A DNA stretch of 8,752 bases, taken from the NCBI GenBank assembly GCA_035299065.1, contig DATGXI010000123.1:1-8752 (forward strand), read 5' to 3'. The position numbers were made by a program, and so were the translations under genes. The notes below the pieces were generated by a model that had not been told where the DNA came from, searched no databases, and was given only the letters and a program-made list of their open reading frames with translations. Shown one piece after another: positions 1 through 4,194 of this stretch. Every line of letters begins with the position of its first letter. The stretch's first letter is position 1. The DNA comes from DASPJQ01 sp035299065 (GTDB taxonomy: Bacteria > Bacteroidota > Bacteroidia > Flavobacteriales_D > UBA2798).

Positions 1-2
1 AA

Positions 3-53
3 AAATCGGATTACGATAACAACAACGACACAACGCGCACAAATTCCTATTAA
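3..53 (+). CDS. Possible 3' end of a gene entering from the left edge
   Basis: Frame 3 is open from the left edge to a TAA at 51-53 and encodes 16 polar residues ending in DTTRTNSY, with a run of Asn and Asp before that. Such a tail is plausible as the flexible C-terminus of a larger protein, but 16 codons cannot prove coding. The family is unrecognisable. A second open frame from base 1 runs to about 170 (57 codons), but it crosses the REP-like repeat and reads like noncoding DNA. The noncoding, repeat-rich gap begins directly after the TAA, which fits a gene ending here. Confidence 0.3.
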   Translation, partial: KSDYDNNNDTTRTNSY

Positions 54-80
54 GGAGACATGCTGTCATACTGAAAATTT

Positions 81-148
81 GGGCGTTGCCCCTTTGATAA
101 GCCGTTTTAAAAAAGATAACCCATTGGGGCCGGGCTCTCGCCACTCGC
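81..148 (+). repeat. REP-like palindromic element, copy 1
   Basis: The element opens with the mini-hairpin GGGC-GTT-GCCC (81-91). GCCCC at 88-92 can also pair with GGGGC at 126-130, and the element continues with CCGGGCTCTCGCCACTCGC followed by a T-run. The same plan (GGC-CGT-GCCCC, then GGGTCGGGCTTTCGGC) appears in reverse orientation at 3441-3480, which supports a dispersed family. From memory, GGGCGTTGCCC...GGGCCGGGCT-type sequences recur between Bacteroidota genes; that is recall, not a search. No transposase is nearby. Confidence 0.5.
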
Positions 149-322
149 TTTTTTTGTGCAGCAATTTTGTATAATTGAACTATTCAAACACAAAAAAGAG
201 CTCAAACAATGGCTCCATCCCTAACGCGGGTAAAAAATAAAGTGAAATTGATCAACTAAAACCTTGTTGCTTTTTACTTGACTATTTCGAGCCAACGCCA
301 ATGAAACCTGTCGACTGAAAAT

Positions 323-373
323 TTCTTTTTGTTTGCCCAACTTCGTCCACTGAAAACTGCGTTTTCCTGTTCG
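323..373 (+). repeat. 51-base direct repeat, copy A
   Basis: This 51-base unit, starting TTCTTTTTGTTTGCCCAA and ending in GTTCG, recurs at 453-503 with three mismatches (48 of 51 identical) at a period of exactly 130 bases. Inside it, GAAAAC-TGC-GTTTTC (352-357 and 361-366) forms a 6-bp hairpin with a TGC loop. A weaker third echo of the ACTGAAAA part lies just upstream at about 314-321. The repeat does not code for a credible protein. Confidence 0.85.
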
Positions 374-376
374 ATC

Positions 377-451
377 GGATTACTCGCTGCGCTCGTGATC
401 CCGTTTGGGGAGTTCCTGCACCGCATGCAAACCAAATTGTTCTGCGAACAA
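377..451 (+). repeat. Spacer between the direct repeats with further TGC-loop hairpins
   Basis: The sequence between the two repeat copies is also built of small foldbacks. GGATTACTCGC (377-387), TGC, then GCTCGTGATCC (391-401) forms an imperfect hairpin with two mismatches. TTGTTC (437-442), TGC, GAACAA (446-451) is a perfect 6-bp hairpin. Together with the two copies of GAAAAC-TGC-GTTTTC, this makes four foldbacks sharing a TGC loop within 150 bases. The spacer also has a short TTTG/CAAA foldback around the sequence at 403-432. Confidence 0.55.
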
Positions 452-452
452 C

Positions 453-503
453 TTCTTTTTGTTTGCCCAATTTCGCCCACTGAAAACTGCGTTTTCGTGT
501 TCG
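453..503 (+). repeat. 51-base direct repeat, copy B
   Basis: Second copy of the unit at 323-373, with three differences (positions equivalent to 341/471, 346/476 and 367/497). It contains the same GAAAAC-TGC-GTTTTC hairpin (482-487 and 491-496). Unlike copy A, its left part is matched by an inverted sequence on its right side, so this copy lies inside a larger palindrome. Confidence 0.85.
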
Positions 504-521
504 AAATTGGGCAAACAAAAA
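456..521. repeat. Perfect 20-bp inverted repeat with nested hairpin
   Basis: The arm at 456-475 (TTTTTGTTTGCCCAATTTCG) is the exact reverse complement of 502-521. The 26-base centre contains the TGC-loop hairpin at 482-496, so the whole can be drawn as a long stem with a smaller hairpin on top. The right arm supplies the T-tract of the tRNA-Ser terminator when read on the minus strand. It may therefore act as a downstream RNA fold, a cruciform, or the end of a mobile repeat unit. Confidence 0.8.
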
Positions 522-544
522 AACCCTTTCTTGCGAAAGGGTTT
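511..544 (-). terminator. Intrinsic terminator of the tRNA-Ser gene
   Basis: AAACCCTTTC (521-530), a four-base loop TTGC, and GAAAGGGTTT (535-544) form a perfect 10-bp stem. Read on the minus strand, the stem is followed at once by a T-rich run (complement of 513-520). It begins 17 bases past the 3' end of tRNA-Ser in the direction of transcription. This is a textbook Rho-independent terminator, and its position fits a tRNA transcribed alone. Confidence 0.85.
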
Positions 545-560
545 GGTTTGCACGTTGGTG

Positions 561-645
561 CGGAGAGAGAGGGATTCGAACCCCCGGAAGTGTTACCTTC
601 AACAGTTTTCAAGACTGCCGCAATCGACCACTCTGCCATCTCTCC
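561..645 (-). tRNA. tRNA-Ser, anticodon UGA
   Basis: The minus strand from 645 to 561 folds as a class II tRNA of 85 bases. The acceptor stem GGAGAGA pairs with TCTCTCC. The anticodon stem GCAGT/ACTGT encloses loop CTTGAAA with anticodon TGA. A long variable arm GAAG/CTTC has a six-base loop, and the T arm is GGGGG-TTCGAAT-CCCTC. The discriminator base is G, as usual for serine. The long variable arm is the serine identity feature, and UGA reads UCN codons, mainly UCA. The 3' CCA is not encoded (CAC follows), so it must be added by nucleotidyltransferase. It is followed by a strong terminator. Confidence 0.97.
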
Positions 646-649
646 GCTG

Positions 650-657
650 CAAAAGTA
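650..657 (-). promoter_or_regulatory. Promoter -7 box for tRNA-Ser
   Basis: The minus strand reads TACTTTTG, a perfect match to the Bacteroidota -7 consensus TAnnTTTG. It lies only four bases before the first base of the mature tRNA. A -33 element is not obvious (TTTTA near 674-678 is a weak candidate). If used, transcription would begin at or next to the mature 5' end. The promoter is back-to-back with that of the GWxTD gene. Confidence 0.55.
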
Positions 658-680
658 ATAATTTCCGTTTCCGTAAAATT

Positions 681-712
681 TTTGTCCGTTAAAAAATAAT
701 TTCGTATCTTTA
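681..712 (+). promoter_or_regulatory. Promoter of the GWxTD-domain gene
   Basis: TTTG at 681-684, a 20-base spacer, and TATCTTTA at 705-712 fit the Bacteroidota promoter (TTTG, then TAnnTTTG) with one mismatch in the last base. The ATG at 730 lies 17 bases past the box, implying a leader of roughly ten bases. No Shine-Dalgarno sequence is present. Confidence 0.6.
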
Positions 713-729
713 TTATATATAGTTACCAC

Positions 730-2193
730 ATGAGAATCAACTTGTTAATATTGGTTTTTAGTTTTACAACCTTTTCTCTTTCAAAGGCCCAAACCCCCGT
801 ATCGGTTGATATCAAACAGTTTTACGCACCAGGAACAGGCAATTACATTGAAATTGTAAGTTCCATTGAACCCATGTCCTTTAACCTTAAAACGGCTAAG
901 GACACCGGCATATACTGCCGCATTCAACAACTCATTATTCTTAAAGCCGGTGAACGCATTGTTGATTACCGCAAAAAAAATATTAAAAGCCCGTATTATA
1001 CCGACACTACTGTAGCACCATTTATTACCATTGAACGAATGAGCGCACCCGCGGGTGAGTACACCCTGGAGTATGAATGCACCGATTTGTTAAACACTTT
1101 TGCCCAGCCACTAAAAGCTACTTTTAAAATAAAACTTGAAAACCGGGAGGACAAAAACATGTTCTCACACATTGAATTGATTGAAAAAGTATCATCAACC
1201 ATAAATGCCCCGCAGTTCGCAAAATCAGGTTACGAGGTGTGGCCATATGTTTCCACTTTTTACCCCGAATACATTGAAAAAATTGCTTTTTATGCCGAAT
1301 TGTATTTTGAAAAAGACGCGGTAACCAACCAGGATAAATTTTTGCTCAACCAGTACATTGAGTACTATGACAACAATGAAAAATTAAATGATTACGCTAA
1401 AATGACCAAAGTCACAGCAAAAGATGTATACCCCATTATTAGCAGTTTTGACATTAAAAATTTAGCAACAGGCAGCTACAACCTGGTTCTTGAATTACGA
1501 AACAAGCAAAATGAACTGGTTGCCACCGAAAAAATTTACTTCCAGCGCTTAAACCAAACCGAAGCCATTTCTGACAAAGTACTAAACGAAACCACCATTG
1601 AAAATACCTGGGTGGCCGACATTGACAATATTGATACGCTTAACATGATGGTGGGCTGCATTAAACCAATAGCCACCAACTCTGAAAGCGATATGTCCGA
1701 CTCGCAATTAAAAAGCGGCAATGTGCTGTCAAAAAAACAATTTGTATACCTTTTTTGGAAAGCCAAAGAACCTTCAAATCCTGAACTTGCGTGGCTGCAA
1801 TACAAAGCTGAAGTAAAAAAAGCCCAGGTGTTTTTTGGAACGCGTATTAAAAGGGGCTATGAAACGGAACGTGGCCGGGTTTTCCTGAAATATGGCCCAC
1901 CAAACCAAATTACTGACCGGCCTAACGAACCAAGCGCCTACCCATACCAAATCTGGCAATACTACAAAGTTGGAAAGTTCAACAACAAATTTTTCCTTTT
2001 TTATATGCCCGACCTGGTGTCAAATGACTATGATGTGCTGAACTCAAACGTACCAGGCGAATACCGCAACCCACGCTGGGAAGCTGTGCTTTATTCACGA
2101 AACACACAAAATCCCGACATTGATTTCCCAAACCAAAATAATGGCAGCCATTATGGGGGAAATGTTAACGAACTTCTTAAAAATCCACGATAG
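730..2193 (+). CDS. Secreted GWxTD-domain protein
   Basis: The 487-residue product begins with a signal peptide (hydrophobic stretch at residues 4-16, likely cut near SKA-Q at 20/21), so it acts in the periplasm or envelope. The middle part looks like a beta-rich domain. The C-terminal part carries the landmarks of the GWxTD family of Bacteroidota: FW at 342-343, an RGYETERGR segment at 375-383, YGPPNQI at 388-394, and YQIWQYY at 406-412. The name-giving motif is altered here: Tyr replaces Trp and Glu replaces Asp. The molecular role of the family is not established, so none is claimed. The ATG at 730 is chosen because it gives a complete signal peptide and follows a promoter match. The gene has its own promoter; the next gene begins 56 bases after its stop. 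Confidence 0.9.
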   Translation: MRINLLILVFSFTTFSLSKAQTPVSVDIKQFYAPGTGNYIEIVSSIEPMSFNLKTAKDTGIYCRIQQLIILKAGERIVDYRKKNIKSPYYTDTTVAPFITIERMSAPAGEYTLEYECTDLLNTFAQPLKATFKIKLENREDKNMFSHIELIEKVSSTINAPQFAKSGYEVWPYVSTFYPEYIEKIAFYAELYFEKDAVTNQDKFLLNQYIEYYDNNEKLNDYAKMTKVTAKDVYPIISSFDIKNLATGSYNLVLELRNKQNELVATEKIYFQRLNQTEAISDKVLNETTIENTWVADIDNIDTLNMMVGCIKPIATNSESDMSDSQLKSGNVLSKKQFVYLFWKAKEPSNPELAWLQYKAEVKKAQVFFGTRIKRGYETERGRVFLKYGPPNQITDRPNEPSAYPYQIWQYYKVGKFNNKFFLFYMPDLVSNDYDVLNSNVPGEYRNPRWEAVLYSRNTQNPDIDFPNQNNGSHYGGNVNELLKNPR

Positions 2194-2196
2194 TCT

Positions 2197-2234
2197 CTGC
2201 ACATCATTAATTGCCATTGCAGGTACTTTTTTTT
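2197..2234 (+). terminator. Weak candidate terminator after the GWxTD gene
   Basis: CTGCA (2197-2201) can pair with TGCAG (2218-2222), followed four bases later by eight Ts (2227-2234). The stem is only 5 bp with a 16-base loop, so termination would be inefficient at best. The T-run is also framed by GTAC on both sides (2223-2226 and 2235-2238), and it sits within the spacer of the next gene's promoter. Confidence 0.25.
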
Positions 2235-2242
2235 GTACTTTG
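2211..2242 (+). promoter_or_regulatory. Promoter of the glycosyltransferase gene
   Basis: TACTTTG at 2236-2242 is one T short of TAnnTTTG. TTG triplets at 2211-2213 and 2217-2219 lie 22 and 16 bases upstream as possible -33 elements. The GTG start at 2250 is only seven bases past the box, so the transcript would start at or within a base or two of the start codon. Confidence 0.45.
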
Positions 2243-2249
2243 GTAAACC

Positions 2250-3272
2250 GTGAGCCACCAAACCGTTATAGCTATACTTAATTACAATGGTAAAAAACAC
2301 CTTGAAACGTATTTACCAAGTGTGGTAAAGCATTCAGGCAATACGCACATTGTTGTTATTGACAACGCTTCAACTGACGATTCGGTTAATTTTTTGAAAA
2401 CAACTTACCCGCAAATTGAACTGGTTGAAAATTTACAGAACTATGGGTTTGCAGGTGGATACAACAAAGGACTTGAAAAAATTAAAGCCACTTATTTTGT
2501 TTTGTTGAATTCAGATGTAGAGGTAACAGAAGGATGGCTTGATGCACCACTAAAAACATTGGCAAAAAAAAACGTGGCTGCTGTTCAACCCAAAATACGT
2601 GCCTGGGCTAACCGCGCATATTTTGAACATGCAGGAGCCAGCGGTGGTTATATTGACAAATATGGATTCCCGTTTTGCCGTGGGCGTATGTTTGACACAG
2701 CCGAAAAAGACGAGGGTCAATTTGACAACGCTACTGAAATTTTTTGGGCTACAGGTGCATGCATGTTTATAAAAGCCGATTTGTTTTTTGAAGCTGGCGG
2801 GTTTGACAATGACTTTTTTGCGCATATGGAGGAAATTGATTTGTGCTGGCGCTTACAGTTAATGGGATATAAAATCATGGTTGAACCCTCAGCAGTAGTT
2901 TATCATTTAGGAGGAGGCACCCTGGGTTACATGAGCCCATTTAAAACCCGCTTAAATTTCAGGAACAGTTTATACCTTTTGCAAAAAAATGTGCAGCGCA
3001 ACCGGTTTGGAATTTTATTCAAACGTTTAACCTGGGACGGTGTTGCAGGCGTACGTTTTTTACTGCATGGTAACTTTAGTCATTTTTGGGCCGTGCTACG
3101 CTCACACGTTGAATTTTATTCACACCTTGGTCGTAACCGCAAAAAACGTAAACTGTTTGCGCATAAAATAAAAATTGACCCAAATGCTCCGCTAACCGGC
3201 ATGTATTACAAAAGTGTTGTACGCGGGTATTTTTTGAAAAAGAAGAAGCATTTTAAGGATTACGATATATAA
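2250..3272 (+). CDS. Family 2 glycosyltransferase (GT-A fold)
   Basis: This 340-residue cytoplasmic enzyme should transfer a sugar from a nucleotide-sugar donor to a growing glycan or lipid-linked acceptor. The GT2 landmarks appear in order: the first strand TVIAILNYNG (5-14), DNAST (38-42) at the nucleotide site, NYGFAGGYNKG (64-74), LLNSDVE (85-91) as the DxD-like metal-binding segment, WATGACMFIK (166-175), and HMEEIDLCWRL (192-202) with the probable catalytic acid. It most resembles the rhamnosyltransferase-like branch, but donor and acceptor cannot be told. The basic C-terminus (RNRKKRK near 295-301 and a KKKKH end) may sit at the membrane surface. GTG is the start because an in-frame TAA lies six bases upstream and the first strand begins at residue 5. 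No other glycan genes are adjacent, so no cluster is implied. Confidence 0.93.
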   Translation: MSHQTVIAILNYNGKKHLETYLPSVVKHSGNTHIVVIDNASTDDSVNFLKTTYPQIELVENLQNYGFAGGYNKGLEKIKATYFVLLNSDVEVTEGWLDAPLKTLAKKNVAAVQPKIRAWANRAYFEHAGASGGYIDKYGFPFCRGRMFDTAEKDEGQFDNATEIFWATGACMFIKADLFFEAGGFDNDFFAHMEEIDLCWRLQLMGYKIMVEPSAVVYHLGGGTLGYMSPFKTRLNFRNSLYLLQKNVQRNRFGILFKRLTWDGVAGVRFLLHGNFSHFWAVLRSHVEFYSHLGRNRKKRKLFAHKIKIDPNAPLTGMYYKSVVRGYFLKKKKHFKDYDI

Positions 3273-3284
3273 CTCCTGCAGGAG
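3273..3284. repeat. 12-bp perfect palindrome directly after the stop codon
   Basis: CTCCTGCAGGAG begins at the base after the glycosyltransferase TAA. It is perfectly self-complementary without a loop, and no T-run follows, so it is a poor terminator. It could be a binding site for a dimeric protein or chance. Confidence 0.4.
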
Positions 3285-3349
3285 CAATTATACTTATTGT
3301 ATTCATCCTAAAAACACCAACACGCATTTATTTTATGGAATGACCCCGT

Positions 3350-3376
3350 GAGGGATTGAGGCGATACCCCGCACCC
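3350..3376 (-). repeat. REP-like element, degenerate copy 2
   Basis: GAGGGATTGAGGCGATACCC followed by CGCACCC resembles the reversed right half of the REP-like plan (GAGG, a GGCG or GCCG box, then CCCG and CCC). It is in the same direction as copy 3 at 3441-3480, 91 bases away, with which it shares GAGG, a GC-G box and a CCCG-ACCC end. It is degenerate, so membership of the family is tentative. Confidence 0.4.
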
Positions 3377-3440
3377 TGAAGTGAGAGCGAAAATGTATTT
3401 TTTTTAAAATTGAAGATTAAATGCGCGCTCTACTTCAGGG
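3374..3440. repeat. Inverted repeat, 15 bp with one bulge
   Basis: CCCTGAAGTGAGAGCG (3374-3389) pairs with CGCTCTACTTCAGGG (3426-3440) across all 15 positions of the shorter arm, leaving one unpaired G in the left arm. The 36-base centre is AT-rich with a T8 run. It is bracketed by the two REP-like copies. As RNA it would be a stable stem-loop between the convergent ends of the glycosyltransferase and cytochrome genes, but the second arm is not followed by Ts on the plus strand. Confidence 0.7.
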
Positions 3441-3480
3441 GAGGAGTAAAGCCGAAAGCCCGACCCGCAGGGGCACGGCC
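3441..3480 (-). repeat. REP-like element, copy 3
   Basis: On the minus strand this reads GGCCGTGCCCCTGCGGGTCG and then GGCTTTCGGC, matching the plan of copy 1 at 81-148: a GGC-CGT box, GCCCC, a short foldback (CCC-CTGC-GGG variant) and a CGGGCT box. It is the most compact copy in the window. It lies 22 bases beyond the cytochrome stop codon, so it may be transcribed as part of that gene's 3' end. Confidence 0.5.
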
Positions 3481-3502
3481 AACTGGTTTTAATAACCAAC
3501 AA

Positions 3503-4006
3503 CTATTTACTAAAATCCTGGTTATAATACACCGCGTCAACAGGAGTCTTTATTTTAATATCACTGTGTTTGCTGGCTATATGACAACTGTTGCAGGCAC
3601 TGGTTAAATTTTCAAACGACTCGTAAATCTGCACCGATTTTTTTTCCAAAAACTGGTCAATGGTTTTTAACCCATAGGTACGCATGTTTTCACTAATATT
3701 TACGCCATTTGACCAAAGGTTTGCTTTTGAGATTTCATTCATTTTTTCGCCCATTTCATTCAGGTAAAAAACAGCAAGCTTATCATTGCCGGCTTTTGAT
3801 GCCAGGTAAACCTTGTTGTGAAAATGTTGAATGTATAACATAATATCAGCAATCTCAATTTCAACCTGTGGTTCGTCCTCCACTTTGTTGGCCAAACTTT
3901 TGTGGTTTGAACCTGTTTCATGCGAAGTTTGCGTTGAGTTGTAAAATGCAGCTATGGCAAGTCCAAGGGCTGCAAAAGCAAGTAATAAAGCAAGATTATT
4001 TTTCAT
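3503..4006 (-). CDS. Membrane-anchored c-type cytochrome with C-terminal CXXCH
   Basis: The 167-residue product starts with a hydrophobic segment (residues 4-21) that acts as signal anchor or signal peptide, placing the rest outside the inner membrane. A polar linker (22-48) leads to helix-rich sequence (about 49-135), and a single haem-attachment motif CNSCH at 138-142 lies 25 residues from the end. A CXXCH near the C-terminus after long helices is the arrangement of class II cytochromes (the c' and c556 type, four-helix bundles), whereas class I carries it near the N-terminus. The family assignment is inferred from this layout alone. Met56, His61 and His63 in the first helix are candidates for a distal ligand. 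It is transcribed divergently from the DUF4301 gene, and no oxidase or maturation genes are adjacent. The ATG at 4006 gives the full anchor. Confidence 0.8.
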   Translation of the reverse strand: MKNNLALLLAFAALGLAIAAFYNSTQTSHETGSNHKSLANKVEDEPQVEIEIADIMLYIQHFHNKVYLASKAGNDKLAVFYLNEMGEKMNEISKANLWSNGVNISENMRTYGLKTIDQFLEKKSVQIYESFENLTSACNSCHIASKHSDIKIKTPVDAVYYNQDFSK

Positions 4007-4013
4007 ACGCAGG

Positions 4014-4021
4014 CAAATGTA
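4014..4021 (-). promoter_or_regulatory. Promoter -7 box of the cytochrome gene
   Basis: The minus strand reads TACATTTG, a perfect TAnnTTTG match, ending seven bases before the ATG. No clear TTG lies at the usual -33 distance (TTAG at about 24 bases is the nearest). The transcript would have almost no leader. Confidence 0.5.
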
Positions 4022-4051
4022 GTATCAATTTTAATTCCGGTTTCTAATGGA

Positions 4052-4165
4052 TTTACGGTATTCTTTAATCAAATAAAAGCGGTGGCGTTTGCAGGTAAAA
4101 ATACAGCAACCGCCTATTCAAATAATTCAATATTACTGGTTTTCAGTAAATTAACTTACCGTAAA
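4052..4165. repeat. Pair of 9-bp inverted sites between divergent genes
   Basis: TTTACGGTA at 4052-4060 is the exact reverse complement of TACCGTAAA at 4157-4165. One site lies about 31 bases upstream of the cytochrome -7 box, the other seven bases before the DUF4301 -7 box. The placement would suit one regulator acting on both promoters, but two 9-base matches in AT-rich DNA may be chance. Confidence 0.3.
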
Positions 4166-4171
4166 AAACGT

Positions 4172-4179
4172 TAATTTTG
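4172..4179 (+). promoter_or_regulatory. Promoter -7 box of the DUF4301 gene
   Basis: TAATTTTG is a perfect TAnnTTTG match; a -33 element is weak (TTA at 4151-4153, about 18 bases upstream). The box overlaps the most upstream possible start codon (TTG 4177-4179), which argues that translation begins at the next in-frame TTG, 4195. Confidence 0.5.
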
Positions 4180-4194
4180 CACAAAAATACGCAG

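Larger units (their letters stand above)
54..560. other. Gene-free, repeat-rich intergenic stretch
   Basis: No credible protein gene is seen between the possible gene end at 53 and the tRNA at 561. Open frames over 274-729 and 282-602 on the minus strand, and 329-658 and 405-692 on the plus strand, translate repeats and the tRNA gene itself, so they are artefacts. The stretch holds a REP-like element near 81-148, an unstructured AT-rich part (about 150-320), and a repeat mosaic (about 312-521) that adjoins the tRNA terminator. These parts are listed separately. Confidence 0.75.

Noticed and set aside
1..171. Frame 1 open for 57 codons from the left edge
   Set aside because: It runs through the REP-like palindrome and its translation shows no protein-like pattern; the short frame 3 tail is more plausible.
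312..521. CRISPR array
   Set aside because: Only two near-identical 51-base repeats, themselves full of hairpins, with a 79-base spacer that also folds; no cas genes are visible.
561..645. tRNA gene as an integration site with an attachment repeat
   Set aside because: No second copy of the tRNA 3' end and no integrase are found in the window.
274..729. Open frames on both strands over the tRNA-Ser region (minus 274-729 and 282-602; plus 329-658 and 405-692)
   Set aside because: They translate the tRNA gene, its terminator and the hairpin repeats. Such tRNA-derived frames are a common annotation artefact.
2227..2238. GTAC-T8-GTAC as an operator
   Set aside because: The arms are only four bases and each is self-palindromic, so pairing across the T-run is easily chance.
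3410..3607. Plus-strand frame of 65 codons
   Set aside because: It starts in the REP-like repeats and overlaps the cytochrome gene, whose CXXCH motif and signal anchor make the minus strand the coding one.
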